A DNA stretch of 64,000 nucleotides from Fistulifera solaris (Eukaryota; Bacillariophyta; Bacillariophyceae; Naviculales; Stauroneidaceae). Position numbers and translations under genes: made by a program. Below the pieces are notes generated by a model. It had not been told where the DNA came from. It did no database searches and was given only the letters and a program-made list of their open reading frames with translations. Of the stretch, positions 1 through 11,800 are shown in pieces. The DNA lies in assembly GCA_030295235.1 (NCBI GenBank), contig AP026132.1:248001-312000 (forward strand), given 5' to 3'. Numbering within the stretch: position 1 is the first letter of the stretch; each line of letters begins with the position of its first letter.

Positions 1-288
1 TCGACCCTTCCATCACCCCGCAACATTCATCGGCCATACAAAGAGTACTGTGGTCCAGGAGTGGTGCATTTTCCGGATGCCTTCTTCTATTTGAACCATT
101 ATTTGGGGAGCTGGGAGCGGTACAGCGCGCGATCGGATCCACGTCGGAACCGCGAGGAATGGGAGAAACGCGCCTTTGTCGATGACGGGTCACCGGCGTG
201 TGAAAGTGGCGTTTCCGAATGGCTGCCACGCTTTGTCGAAATGGTTGGTAGTGCCGCCCGGGCCCGGTATCTATTGGAGGGAACGTGA
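1..288 (+). CDS. 3' end of an unidentified protein, possibly glycosyltransferase-like
   Basis: The reading frame is open from the first base of the window to the TGA at 286-288, so only the last 95 residues are present and the start lies outside. The visible part is rich in aromatic and charged residues (HFPDAFFYLNHYLGSWERYS, then a run rich in Arg/Asp/Glu). It has no membrane segment and ends in a short basic/aliphatic tail. The H-Y-x-G-S-W-E-R-Y pattern reminds me of the C-termini of uncharacterised stramenopile proteins annotated as glycosyltransferase-like, but this is recollection, not proof. The call as a genuine gene end is fairly secure because the frame continues without interruption from the window edge and its composition is protein-like. 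The function is a guess. Confidence 0.5.
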   Translation, partial: STLPSPRNIHRPYKEYCGPGVVHFPDAFFYLNHYLGSWERYSARSDPRRNREEWEKRAFVDDGSPACESGVSEWLPRFVEMVGSAARARYLLEGT

Positions 289-482
289 CCGCATGCAGCT
301 ATCGGTAATAGACAGTCATCACGCAAAAAGACGATGACGAAAAATATGTATGAACATATGAATATGGATGCCGAGGCACAAGGGATGAAAGATGAAATAC
401 AGTATAGAATGCTTTTATATAAATCATACATTATATTATTATATATTCTAATGTGGAACATGGAGAAAGGCCACTCGCATTG

Positions 483-980
483 TTAGAGTGACTCATCCGC
501 ACTGTGGTCAAAGCTAATACCATTCGGTGACGAACAACGCTCTTCCCAAAAGGAGGAAGGATCTTCCGAGAGGGACTCCAGGTCCTGACACAACGAAGTG
601 GCTTCACGAGTTGATAATGAAAAATCGTCGTCGTCGTCGTGACAATCCATGAGATCTATATCGGAGGCGAACGTATTGGGTTCAAAGAGCAGCGAGAAAT
701 CCACGATGCAGGGATGTTCTTCCGACCAATTCAAGGGTGTCCCCCGGTCTTCGTCCCAACTCGAATGCGTGAACGGTGAAATGACGCGTCGTTCCGTGTC
801 ACTTTCGGAGCTATCGATGGGTTGAGCGCGACACACCGTGTAGGGCTCATCCGAAGTGTCTTCCATGGTCATGTCGCGAAAGATTTCGGCTGTGGCCTTT
901 TCCGAGACCGAGTAGGAGGAGTTGTCGTCGTCGTTTTGAATCGGCTGGAAGCTGCTGTGTTGCATGGTTACAGCGTTCAT
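483..980 (-). CDS. Hypothetical acidic protein
   Basis: A single-exon frame of 165 residues starts at ATG 980 and stops at 483. The product is strongly acidic and rich in Ser, Asp and Glu, with a poly-Asp stretch (DDDDD) near residue 115. It shows no signal peptide, membrane segment or recognisable domain. Repeated S/T-x-x-D/E sites could be casein-kinase-2 substrates, and such low-complexity acidic proteins are often intrinsically disordered. It lies tail-to-tail with the partial gene at the window start and head-to-head with the V-ATPase B gene, about 690 bases away. I do not recognise the family. The real protein could have further exons upstream. Confidence 0.5.
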   Translation of the reverse strand: MNAVTMQHSSFQPIQNDDDNSSYSVSEKATAEIFRDMTMEDTSDEPYTVCRAQPIDSSESDTERRVISPFTHSSWDEDRGTPLNWSEEHPCIVDFSLLFEPNTFASDIDLMDCHDDDDDFSLSTREATSLCQDLESLSEDPSSFWEERCSSPNGISFDHSADESL

Positions 981-1666
981 GTTACCCTGCGTTTGTATTC
1001 TATCTTTGATCGTTTGACAGGATGATTGAATATTGTGTCAATGGATCGACTCCTCCTCGTTTAATAATGGATGTGTTTCAATTATGTGTGACGGGGTTGG
1101 AACATTCTTATTTTTGAAATAAATACTCCGTAGTTGCATTTAGAGATGAAAAAGTGGGGCAGTTCATGTTTGGCGGCATTGCGTGATGCCGCTTAGGAAG
1201 TTGAAGGCGTTTGAATTTGTTGGGACGTTAAGCAGCGGTTATCTTTGGCGGACGCGGCGCTCGTAGTTTCGTGGTGGTTGGTTCGGTTTGGAGAAGCATT
1301 GACTTTGTCTCAACGCTCTAAGTAAATCCTTTACAAGATTGGAGATCTTACGAAGTAGTTAAGCCCCGTTGACTATTGACCTAACTCGTAAGAGTCGCAG
1401 CGGGGAACTTTCCTTCCTATCTAACATGATAGTTCCGAGATGACACTCCCGTATGAAGTGGAAAGTTTTTTCAGCGACACAGCTCGCCTTTTTAGACTGG
1501 CGGGCGTGATTCAACGTCGATTATACTTAGAGGCTTCGAGTACCGGCTCTGCGCAACGGAAAATAGCGAACTCGATTTCCTCTTCATCGCTGGAGGATCG
1601 AGGCGCAACAGCAGCGACGGCGCATCAATCCGCAAGAAGAGGAAACAAATAGCAACAACTTTCACC
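981..1666. other. Intergenic, divergent promoter region
   Basis: These 690 bases separate two divergently oriented genes. I see no coding frame of conviction. One copy of the 9-mer TACTCCGTA (1124-1132) lies here. The stretch just before 1667 is pyrimidine- and CAA-rich, as expected for a 5' leader. Confidence 0.4.
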
Positions 1667-3442
1667 ATGGCGCACGAAGAACGTTTCATCCCCGAACGTC
1701 AAAAGCTGGATCAGCTGTCGATCGTCAAAGACTACGCAGCAGTCCCTCGCCTCGAATACCGGTACGTACGCATAGAATCCACGTCGACTCCTCTCCGACG
1801 TCTTTCGCTTCTTGTCCTTCCGTTCCACGGTAACGGCTCAGTTTGAAACGGTCTTGAAAATCGCCAAGAGTTTTTCTCCCGTTACTGGACGAAATGATTA
1901 GCATCGTTCAACCTACACGAAACGGGTGCTTTGTTTTTGAAGGAAAATTTGTCAACTATCGCCATTTATAGCAAAGCACGCGTTTCTCAATAATTCAATT
2001 AATTTATTTGTCCCCTTCACAGAACGATTGCGGGTGTGAACGGTCCCCTCGTTATTTTGGATAATGTGAAATTGCCCAAATATGCCGAAATTGTGAATTT
2101 GCAATTGCGCGACGGCACGACTCGGTCGGGTCAGGTGTTGGAAGTGGCGGGAAGTCGTGCGGTAGTACAAGTTTTTGAAGGTACGGCGGGGATTGACAAC
2201 CGAAAAACGACGTGTGAATTCACCGGTGATGTGCTCAAGATGGGTGTTTCGGAGGAAATGTTGGGTCGGTCGTTCAATGGTTCGGGTAAAGTGATTGATC
2301 AGGCTCCAAAAGTCCTGGCCGAGGCCTATTTGGACATTAACGGGCAGCCGATCAACCCGTCGTCTCGTGATTATCCGAAGGCTATGATTCAGACCGGTAT
2401 CTCGGCCATCGATGTCATGAACTCGATTGCTCGGGGTCAGAAAATTCCTATTTTCTCGGCCGCCGGTCTTCCCCACAATGAAGTCGCGGCTCAAATTGCC
2501 CGCCAAGCCTCTCTGGTCAAACTGAAGGACACTCAGGATGGACATGAGGACAACTTTGCTATCGTTTTCGGAGCCATGGGTGTCAACATGGAGACAGCGC
2601 GCTTTTTCCGATCCGATTTCGAAGAGAGTGGTGCTATGCAACGTACGGCCTTGTTCCTCAACTTGGCCAACGATCCCACCATTGAACGTATTATTACGCC
2701 TCGTTTGGCTCTCACCACCGCCGAGTACCTAGCGTACGAGCGTGATTTGCACGTGCTGGTCATTTTGACCGATATGTCTTCGTACGCGGATGCTCTTCGT
2801 GAAGTTTCGGCGGCGCGTGAAGAAGTCCCCGGTCGTCGTGGTTACCCCGGTTACATGTACACGGATCTTTCGACCATCTACGAACGTGCCGGTCGTGTGG
2901 TGGGACGCAATGGTTCCATTACGCAGCTGCCGATTTTGACCATGCCCAACGATGATATTACGCACCCCATTCCCGATTTGACTGGTTACATTACGGAAGG
3001 TCAGATCTACCTCGATCGTCAATTGCACACGAAGGGTATTTTCCCTCCGATCAACGTGCTTCCTTCGTTGTCTCGTCTCATGAAGTCGGCCATTGGAGAA
3101 GGCATGACGCGCGACGATCACGGCTCGGTGTCAAACCAGCTGTACGCTTCGTACGCCATGGGTAAGGACGTGATGGCCATGAAGGCAGTTGTCGGAGAAG
3201 AAGCCTTGTCGATGGAGGATCACCTGTATTTGAGCTTCTTGGAGCGCTTTGAGGGCAAGTTTGTTTCACAAGGACCCTACCAGGCGCGTACTATCTTCGA
3301 ATCGTTGGATCTGGCCTGGAGTATTTTGCGAGCATTCCCGAAAGAACTGCTCAAGAAGATCCCGAAGAAGACGTTAGATCAGTACTATGCCCGTCGTCGG
3401 GAAGCGGCGGAAGACTTCAATCAAGCGGCGGGATCCAGTTAA
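1667..3442 (+). CDS. VMA2: V-type H+-ATPase subunit B
   Basis: Non-catalytic nucleotide-binding B subunit of the V1 sector, which alternates with subunit A in the cytosolic hexamer that drives proton pumping into vacuoles and other endomembranes. Exon 1 runs 1667-1761 (ATG to a CG|A split arginine codon), the intron 1762-2022 starts GTACGT and ends CACAG, and exon 2 runs 2023-3442, giving 504 residues, normal for the family. Landmarks: [14 protein letters not shown] near the N-terminus, [20 protein letters not shown] and [17 protein letters not shown] in the nucleotide-binding region (B subunits lack the Walker-A lysine motif of subunit A), and [20 protein letters not shown] plus [20 protein letters not shown], which are near-invariant. 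The C-terminus ends in a charged helix. A second V-ATPase subunit (proteolipid c) lies about 36 kb away at 38977-39442. Confidence 0.96.
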
Positions 3443-3510
3443 CGTTATTTATAGAAAATGGTTATTTCTGCATTGATCATAATTGTTATTGAAGTGGCTA
3501 TCACAGCTTT

Positions 3511-4000
3511 CTAGACTCTCTTCGTGGATACTTTGCGTTGCTTTGACTTCCTGCTTGCTCCCAATCGCCCGCGAGTGCCTCGTTTACGAGTTCTACCATC
3601 AGAATCTTGGATTAACTGTTTCTGGTACTTCATCAATACTAAGGTAGTCATCAAAATCATCAGTTGGGCCAGCAAAGCGGTGAGTTGGACCACATACAAA
3701 TAATGGAACCTTTGCCAGGCGCGACGACGAACCCGTCGCGCAGCCGCGAGCTTTGAATAGATGCAAGATTCCTTGTCGGAGCGAAAGAGAGTCATCAGGA
3801 TAAGTTTGTAGATATCAGAGACGTACAATGACAGAATGCATTACGAAGGGAAATGGAAGCAGAAGAAATGTGATGGCGTTTTGGTGCACCGCTAAAATGC
3901 GATGCCCTTGCAAACTGGGATTCACCAGCTGTCGCAACGGTGCAAAGTAAATTACTATGGTGCTGTTAGTAAGATCCTGTACGTCAACCGCCTTGAACAT
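3511..4000 (-). CDS. Small predicted membrane protein, unknown
   Basis: I infer two exons. Exon 1 is 4000-3827 (ATG, 58 codons) and exon 2 is 3771-3511 (87 codons with stop), joined across a 55-nt intron (3826-3772) that starts GTACGT and ends ACAAG. Removing it joins both frames exactly and gives 144 residues. The protein has two or three hydrophobic stretches (NAITFLLLPFPFVMHSVI, and LYVVQLTALLAQLMILMTTLVLM) separated by an Arg-rich segment, and a very basic C-terminal tail (Lys/Arg-rich from about residue 115). It is convergent with the V-ATPase B gene and divergent from the plastid gene at 4102. I do not recognise a family. The intron is unusually short for this window, which lowers confidence. 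Confidence 0.42.
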
Positions 4001-4101
4001 AAAGCGTCAGTCGGATGCGATCAAGATGACGAAAACGACACTTTTGATATCGGTGTTTGTCATTACATTTTTATCATATTACTCTTCAAAGCAATATAAC
4101 A

Positions 4102-5379
4102 ATGGGACAGTTAAAGGCCTTGATCCTGCTGGCGACAACGTCATTAATTTGGGAGCAGTCCTTGGCGTTCGTCGTACTTCATCCACAACCACTTTCGCGA
4201 TGTGTGTCGTTGATGGCAGCCGGTGGCAACAAGAAGCGCCGTCGTAGAAAAGAAGCACCGACCGGATCCACCGCCATAGACCCCATCAAAATAGAAAAAG
4301 AGGCAGTCGAAGAAGGGGAAGGTGACGAGACTTCGATATCAACGAAAGAATTATCCCAATTCGATCTCAAGCCGGATGGTGTTGTGCAAGGTAAGGCTTC
4401 TTTTTTACGACTTTGTTTCGACAGAAAAGGTCGGATTCTCACATCGATTCCCTTCAATATCGTAGATTCGACCATTTTTTTGCAGGACATTGAAGAGGTG
4501 GCACAGTTCAACTTCAAAAATCGCGATGATATTTTTAAAGGTACGTCATCCGTTCTTTCATTATGTTATTATTATCATTGTATGCAATCACTGAAAAGCA
4601 CATTAGGTATTGGAGACGAAGAAAGACCGGTTCCAAGTACGACGGATGCGGCTATTCCTTTGCCCGATATCAAAGAGGCCCGACAAAAGAAGCTTCTTGA
4701 AGAAGAGTTGGCGCGGATGGAAGAAGAGAAAGAGTTATCGAAACCTAAAATTAAGCGTAGTGATAGGGCGGCTTTCATGAAAGTAAGTGCAATCTACAGA
4801 CGGAAGATTTATTGTGATATTAAACTTATTTCGGACTCTACTTAACTCTGTTTTTCTCAGTTGCTCGAGCAACAACCATTTTCGGATGCCGACGACTCTT
4901 TGTTTGAAGAAGAGGAGTATACCACAATCAGCGCTTTGTTGGGCGAGCGATCGGCCAAGTTCATCGGTATTCCAGCCGGCCCGATTCAAGTGGGTCACTT
5001 CATCGGTGCATTGGGTATTTTGCTGATGGCCTTTGTGGAGTATCCTGGCTTCCCACTGACGAACTTGCCGACGCCCCTGCGCGGAGCATTACAAGGAGGT
5101 AAGTAATTGAAACCTATCGTTGTAGTGTTGAAGGACTAGTACATTTCTCAATGTGCACATTTTTGGAAAGGCTTGGGTATTGTTTACGGAATCAACACAG
5201 TTTTGGCAGTGGCAGCAGCATTCCAGGCACGTCAAAGAGGCCAACCAATTCCTTTATGGGTAGCGAAAACATGGGCCGTCGGAGGGTTAGCTTATGATCA
5301 GTTAACACAATTACCAACACTGGAGTCGATCGAGAAAGCAAAATCTGTCAAGGGGGCTAGATCGAAAAAGAAGCTCTGA
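4102..5379 (+). CDS. Plastid-targeted membrane protein, unknown function
   Basis: Five exons: 4102-4390, 4466-4540, 4607-4782, 4861-5098 and 5171-5379, with introns of 75, 66, 78 and 72 nt (donors GTAAGG, GTACGT, GTAAGT, GTAAGT). All phases close, giving 328 residues. The N-terminus is a hydrophobic signal sequence followed by LAFVVLHP, a variant of the diatom ASAFAP plastid-import motif, then a basic stretch (KKRRRRK) and an acidic middle. Residues about 155-215 are a Glu/Lys/Arg-rich helix. The C-terminal third has two or more hydrophobic segments around FIGALGILLMAFVEYPGFPL and GLGIVYGINTVLAVAAAFQA and ends in a Lys-rich tail. This predicts a thylakoid or plastid-envelope membrane protein with a stromal N-terminal arm. 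The alternative acceptor at 4485 for intron 1 would break the frame. No family was recognised. Confidence 0.72.
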
Positions 5380-5552
5380 GGTTGCTAGTTGAGCGGCATG
5401 GTTCATGATAATTTTACAACAATAACAGTTAATGCATTCTGGTTCAATCGCTAGCCAATGTACGTGATGAATACAACAGATTCTTTATGAAGGTCCTAAT
5501 TTATTATGCAATTGTGACGTCCGCTAGATATTACTTGGGCAGCCTTCCCAGT

Positions 5553-6882
5553 TTATTCTTTCATAGACGGATCCGTGAAACTGGAGGGCGGAGGGTTGAA
5601 AGATCTTCGGTAGGGGCGGCTATTCGGAATACCTCGATGTTGGCTCATCATCATGCGCATCCGAACGCGAGGAGTATTCGACGTGCTTCTCGGGCCGACT
5701 GATAGCCCGCGATGACCGGACAAGCCCGTTCGAAAATCGATCCCGCCAAAAGTAGAAACCTGGGAAGGCATTCTCGGCAACGACTGCATTCGCTTCGTTC
5801 GGTTGTCCATGTTCTCGTCGCCTTCCGACCCCTTGTAGTAGAACAAATGCCTATAATTTTGTTCGCAATTATCCTTTGACAATCAGGGAAAGCTTGACGA
5901 GTGGAAGTTTCTTCAAAGGAATAAGTAGCCGATGAACCAGAGGAGCTGTACGGGGTGTTAAAGACAGAATGTACAGAATGCTGTTCGGGGGTGGTGGGAT
6001 AAGAGTCAAACGTGACGGGCTCAGTAAAGATGGGAGCAGTAGTCTCCAGCGCAACTTCCAATCGATGACTCAAATTCGATTCCAGCTTGCGATTCGCTTC
6101 CAGTTCTCGTTGCAGGTCAGCGCTTCGATTCTGAAGCGTTTTCAGTAGCCCTTCTAATCGACAAGCTTCATCAACAGGTGTTCCGACTGGTAAAACACGT
6201 AAGACAACAGTGAAGTGCGAGCGACAGCTTCCGCGACTAGCCTCTCACCTTTGACAAGTTGTGATACATTGGCCTCGACAAATCCTGCGTTTCGTGCCAA
6301 GCGGGCTATGCCTTTCTCGAATTCCACAACTTGTACTTTCTGACGTTCCATGAGCACCGTGCTGTCTCCTTCTCTGCTGTTCATTTCGTTCTTAGTGCTA
6401 CGTGGATCCCATGATACGACTGTTAAGGGCTCTTTCACATGATAGGTGCCACACGAACTCGACAAGGTTGTTATGCCATGAATCATCGGATGCGACTCAT
6501 ACAGTTCTTCGTCATCCTCCATGGCGGCATTGTCTTCCGCCGACGGACGCAACTGAAATTCCGCTGCTTCCATCAGTGACATCAATACAAGATTCTTTGG
6601 TATGGGGAGCGGTGTTAGGGCATGTGCACGGACGGGGGACTGTGGACTCATGAAGGCGTCAAAGGCACGAGAGGATGGAATCGAGTGGCTGCTCTTATAG
6701 AGGGACTCCCGACATTCCATGCATTTGTCGATGCGCTTGGTACACGGCAAACATACGAACGTGTGTCCACATGGAAGGACCATGGGAGGACGATCCTTGA
6801 GATGGAAGGCTTCAAAGCATATCACGCAATGAAAAGGGATCCGCTTGGCCGTTTCTGCGGCCATTTTGAATGGAGTATCCAT
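5553..6882 (-). CDS. RING-finger protein with coiled coil (putative E3 ubiquitin ligase)
   Basis: Exons 6882-6249, 6186-5952 and 5850-5553 join across introns of 62 nt (GTGAGA...CCAG) and 101 nt (GTACAG...TATAG), giving 388 residues. Residues about 19-58 are a C3HC4 RING: CVICFEAF, PCGHTFVCLPC, then CMEC, the zinc ligands expected for an E2-binding RING. Such proteins usually transfer ubiquitin. The middle is acidic. After the first intron the frame enters a clear heptad-like helix (RLEGLLKTLQNRSADLQREL and onward), a likely dimerisation coiled coil. The C-terminal part is Ser/Pro/Arg-rich and probably disordered. Without splicing, the RING frame ends 32 codons past the first donor. The coiled-coil junction strongly supports intron 1. 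Intron 2 is less certain. Substrate unknown. Confidence 0.72.
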
Positions 6883-7392
6883 ATTCGCAAAGGCTTCCCG
6901 TCAAAAATAATGAATGAATGATGACCTTTCAAAAATACCATCATCTTTGCTTGGGAAGAATAGCTGTTTCACGTTCTGTGTGAACCATGATGGGTGGGAG
7001 ATTTTGGTGTGCAATTCGTCCACTTCACAATAATCGAAAAAATGTTTCGCCCTAAATTTCAAATTCGCATAATGAATACTACGGCCGCGCAGATGTTTAT
7101 ACTTATACATTTCTGTATTTTGCTATAAAAACGAAGGCCTAAGCTAATCGAGCGAGCCGGCTATTCAACTTCTAAGTACTCGTCTTACTATCACACGACA
7201 GACTACTCTTCTTACCAGTTGAAGCGTGGCGGGAGAATTTGATAAGAACGAACAACGCGGAGCGACGCCATGATGGCGATGTCACAATGATGATGCCAAC
7301 AACAACATTGTTCATGTATTGACACTCATCTCGTCTCAACAAACGTATCATTCAGTGTTTTGAAGCTCTTTTGGTCCTTTGGTAGACAGTAC
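6883..7392. other. Divergent promoter region
   Basis: This separates the RING gene (minus) from the IPK1 gene (plus). I see no convincing coding frame. A short minus-strand frame at 6901-7110 has no supporting features. Confidence 0.4.
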
Positions 7393-8769
7393 ATGATTGA
7401 TGAGGTCGAAAAACATGACTGGAGCTATCTCACGGAAGGGGGAAAGCACGTGATCTTTTCTTCTTCCTCCTCAGCATGGCTGCTTCGCATCGACAAAGCG
7501 GATCTAATTCAAAGAGGCCAACAAAACAAAGGTTGCACCGATATAGAATTTCTCAGCAAATATCTTGCGCCCTACGTCTCGAAGCCCATGTACTTGGATT
7601 TGCCCCCTTGTTTCGCGAATAAGCTTTTACAAGAAGCGCTCGCCTGCGGTCGCATTCCGGAGTCACGTAAAAAAGACTGGTCCAGCTCTGACAAAGACAA
7701 CAAGGAGTCAAAGATACTGCCGGTGATCGCTCAACTCGTCAAAGATGCTCGCTTGTGGCACTCGGATCCCAGCCAAGACGTCGATACGTCATTCAGTGTC
7801 GAAATCAAACCCAAAGCGGGCTATCGATGTTGTTCGCCGTTGGTGGATCAAGGTCGTCGAATCAAATATCAAGTTCCCCATTATCGGTTGATGCAACAGC
7901 TTCGTGGGTCTTTTAGTAAATACAATCCTCTGGATTTGTTTTCGGGGAATATCAACCGAATGGAAATGGCCGTGCAAGAATTATTCCAGTGCCCCCAGAA
8001 CAATTTGCGGGTGTGGAAAGGGAGAGAAGCCTATGATGTGAAAGGAGATGCTGTTTCCTTGCTCAAGTTGATGACTACTCGTGTACTTTCTGAGGAACCT
8101 TGTCTCTCCAAATTGTTGGAACTGCAAAGGCTGGACATTCTCGATGGAGACGGAGCGGTACTATTATACGAACACCTGATCCAATTGTGCGAAGGGCAGG
8201 AACATGTGGCCATGGAATTGATCGATTCCAGTTGGAGTTTAGCTCAGGAACGAAACACGTCGGTTCTTCCAGAATCACCGATTGACATGGCGCATCCTTC
8301 ATCTGCATTGAAGTTATTCTATGAAAAGATTCGAATGTTTTCACAAGAACTCGACCGGGCATGGCCAAATGTTCCACCGAGTACATTTTTCGATACGCAG
8401 AGAAAAGAAGCTTTGGATTTGCTGCATCAACTGGATCGAAATGCTTCTGTTTTTCTGTTACAGAACTGGCTGTTGTCTCTTTGTTTATGTGATGTTAGCA
8501 TCTTTGTTACATTTTCCTGCCGGAGTGACTTTGCCGAACCTTGGTCCATCCTTCCCACTTCTTGCACCGTGGAACGTATACAAGAAGCTGATGTACCTGG
8601 CTTGTTGCATATCCAGCTGCCGGGCTCCAATGATAGTAGCTCAGGTTGCAAAGACATACCGTTCGAATACTCTATTCATATCATCGATTTTGATCGAAAA
8701 CCGGCGAATAAATTAAGGACACGGCACTTAAAGGAAAAGGCGCTCGATGGATTGAAGCTAAATGAATGA
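7393..8769 (+). CDS. IPK1: Inositol-pentakisphosphate 2-kinase
   Basis: Phosphorylates inositol 1,3,4,5,6-pentakisphosphate at the 2-position to make phytate (InsP6), using ATP, in cytosol and nucleus. The diagnostic motif EIKPKAGY (about residues 137-144) corresponds to the EIKPK signature that gives the family its ATP/phosphate-binding lysines. The N-terminal GGKHVIF plays the role of the glycine-rich ATP loop, and the C-terminal SIHIIDFDRKPANKL fits the conserved ID-D-x-K-P metal-binding segment. The length of 458 residues is normal. I use the ATG at 7393. The frame stays open to a TTG at 7360 but the sequence before 7393 ends in ACAGTAC and has no ATG. A CAG just upstream of the ATG leaves open a small 5' exon. 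Single exon otherwise. Confidence 0.86.
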   Translation: MIDEVEKHDWSYLTEGGKHVIFSSSSSAWLLRIDKADLIQRGQQNKGCTDIEFLSKYLAPYVSKPMYLDLPPCFANKLLQEALACGRIPESRKKDWSSSDKDNKESKILPVIAQLVKDARLWHSDPSQDVDTSFSVEIKPKAGYRCCSPLVDQGRRIKYQVPHYRLMQQLRGSFSKYNPLDLFSGNINRMEMAVQELFQCPQNNLRVWKGREAYDVKGDAVSLLKLMTTRVLSEEPCLSKLLELQRLDILDGDGAVLLYEHLIQLCEGQEHVAMELIDSSWSLAQERNTSVLPESPIDMAHPSSALKLFYEKIRMFSQELDRAWPNVPPSTFFDTQRKEALDLLHQLDRNASVFLLQNWLLSLCLCDVSIFVTFSCRSDFAEPWSILPTSCTVERIQEADVPGLLHIQLPGSNDSSSGCKDIPFEYSIHIIDFDRKPANKLRTRHLKEKALDGLKLNE

Positions 8770-8829
8770 AGGAGGAATCGTAAACAGCGTACATGGCAGT
8801 GTTAATAGCTGAAATGATTTAACAATGCT

Positions 8830-11800
8830 TTATTGAATGTCCATTTTAACCTTGACATTCATTCCTGCAAGTTCGTTGACCAAATATCTGTACACATAAG
8901 GGAGAATTATTGGTTCAACAGCGTCGTCGTTTCCGTCATCGCGATCAGATGCTTCCATGCAAGCTCGATTCCTGCAGAATAGTCTAAGCTTAGGCTTGTT
9001 CACAGCATCGAGCGCACTTTGACCAGTTGTTTGAACAATACTGCGCTCCGTCGTCGGCATTAATAGATCTCCGCATCGACTACACGCATACGCAACGTGC
9101 TTGTCACTGCAATTGAGAAGCCGGTCTTGCAAGAGAAAAGCGGTTCCGTGACTCAGAAGACTATCACGTTCCATCTCACCGAGTCGAATTCCACCACCCT
9201 TCTTTCTGCCTTTAATGGGCTGCCGAGTCAGCTCGTTGATTGGCCCTGTCGCTCGCACTTGATATTTATCGGAAACCATGTGACGAAGTCGCTGATAGTA
9301 CACCACTCCAATGTATAGATCAGCCTGCATGACACATCCCGATACCCCGCTATAAAGCGCCTCGCTTCCGTAGTAGTTGTAACCAGCTGCCTGAAGTTGT
9401 TCTCCAAAGTAATCAATGGATACTTTTTCACCGGACTCGTGAAATGTAAATGGCGTTGCGTCTTGATAACAACCGTGCATTGCGCCGGCCTTACCAGCCA
9501 TACTCTCTACTAACATCCCAATCGTCATTCGACTAGGAAACGCGTGTGGATTGATAATCACATCTGGAGACATTCCGGATTCGCTGAAAGGCATATCCTC
9601 CTGAGGCCAGAGAATGCTGAGAACACCCTTCTGCCCGTGACGACTTGAAAACTTGTCTCCAATAATTGGATTCCTCGGAAATCTCAGAGTGATTGATGCC
9701 ATATCCTCGGAAGGCTTATCACTGTCACTAGCAAGCTTTCTGACCGATTGAACGTACGCGATTTCTCTTTCTTTGTGCTTCTTGACTCTTTCTTTTCCAC
9801 TGACAGAGTCAATCACACAATATACCGGATCTCCTTCAGTGATCCGATCACCTGTTTGTGGAAACCCATCTTCTTGAAGGCTTTCGTACCTGTACTTGTC
9901 GCCGTCCCATTTGTTGCCAAATCGAACTCTTGCTTCCGCGCCAGATGACGGAGCACCCGCCATTTTGGCTTCTTCCGCCAGATCAACCAGCATCGTCTTG
10001 TACACTGATGCGTGACCAAATCCTCTTTCATACGAGCTTTTGTTGAGAATCATAGCGTCCTCCATATCAAAACCAGTGTAACTAAGGACAGCTGTCGTAA
10101 AGAGTGAGACTAGGCAAAACTTCCTAAAAACACGAAACTTAACAAACACTTACCAACAACAGCATTGGCCCCATTAGGATATTCATCCATTTTGTACTTT
10201 CCGTGCGTTGACGTCTGTACCAGTGGTGCCTGCGGATTCTGTAGTCGGTACAGCTTATTGTCAGGTCTATAAGGGAACGAATGACACGGCGTTCCCATTG
10301 TTTGCTTTCCCATCTGGCATTGGTACATATTACGAGGAGACTGATTCTGATCTGAAAATGGAGTCAAATTGGCAATCAAACTGAGCATGTCAGTTGGATC
10401 AAGCTCTTGATGGGTGGTAATACCTTCTCGAATATCCTCATCGAGACACGCTATATCCATAAACGCTTGCTCAAGCGGTCCGATCAATTCTATCTTTCCG
10501 CTAGACCTCTGAAGCACGGGACGCACGAGTCGCGCTGCTCCTGTAAACAAAAACAGCCCAGGGTATGGCGATCCTCGATTGCCAGGAGGGACATATGCTG
10601 CTTCAAGTGTCGGAGGAACTATCGGCGGTTCTGAGACTTTCAAAGTGCGTAGATGGACTGAAATCTTTTTGCAAGTTAATGAACTAGCCCCTCCTACAAT
10701 ACGACCATCGATGCAAACCGGAAGGAGGTGATGTAGACTTGGAGCTCGACCATCTCCATTGCTACTTCCAGAACCCACCGGCGAAACGCCAAGCGAAATC
10801 AGCAATTGCTCCAGGTCCTTCATTCCTTTTTCGTTCAATTTTGCGGGGTAGGTCATTATTTTGGACTTGAGCGCCAGATGGCTCAGTAAACCACACGGTC
10901 CACCATCTGGAGTGTGCACTGGGCACAAGAAGCCCCACTGGTCGGGAAGCAGTTTGCGCACAGCCGTCGTTTTCATCTCCATGAAAAATTGACCTCGATG
11001 GACCGATCGAAAGTGCGCGCAATACCGCAGGAAATTCAGTCTTTCGGCCACAATCGTGTATCCAGAGACTTGCATCAAATCCAAACCCGTCGTAGAGACA
11101 ACGTTACCCGTGGATAGAAAGTGCTGCACTTTCTTTCCGATTCCGCCCGACCCCTTTCCAGAATATCTGTCCACCATCTTTTCCCAATACCGCTGGTCAT
11201 GCGTTAGTTTGGCCGACGTGCGGACAAAGTCTTTCCTCATTTCAATATAAATACCCAACCTCATCGCTTGCAAGAACTCTTCAAACTTTTCTTTGACGAA
11301 TGCGCACATCAGATGACCAGGAAGAAGGATCTCCTGGTTTTGCAAAGAATCCGCATTGTCCACCCCACAATCACCTGCAGCAAATGAATAAACTTTTCTC
11401 AACATCATCAACAGGCACTCCAACTTGTCGCTGTAATTCCCAAGATGAATCATGATATACCTCCGAATCATGAAGTGTCCAATTTCAATATCGCTGGTCG
11501 TTTCCGCTTTCAAGCTCAATCGTCGAAATCGCGCCCCGATAAACGCCAAGCATTCGTCCGGTGTATTCAGCTTTGGAAACCGCGCCCGCGCATCTTGCAA
11601 CAACAAACCCGCCCGCGCCACCAAAAAGGTGTTGGTATCATCTCCCTGCACGATCCGACGGTACAGTTCCTCGTCAGTGATTCCTCCCCGCGACCCCGCC
11701 GCCTCATCGGCCGCACCAACGCCACTCAGAGCACGCAACAACAAAATGACGGGAATCAAAAATTCTTGTTTGCGACAGACAAACCGCAAACTGGCTCCAC

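Noticed and set aside
4391-4485. Alternative 95-nt first intron in the plastid protein gene using the TTTGCAG acceptor
   Set aside because: Gives an immediate stop; the acceptor at 4465 restores the frame.
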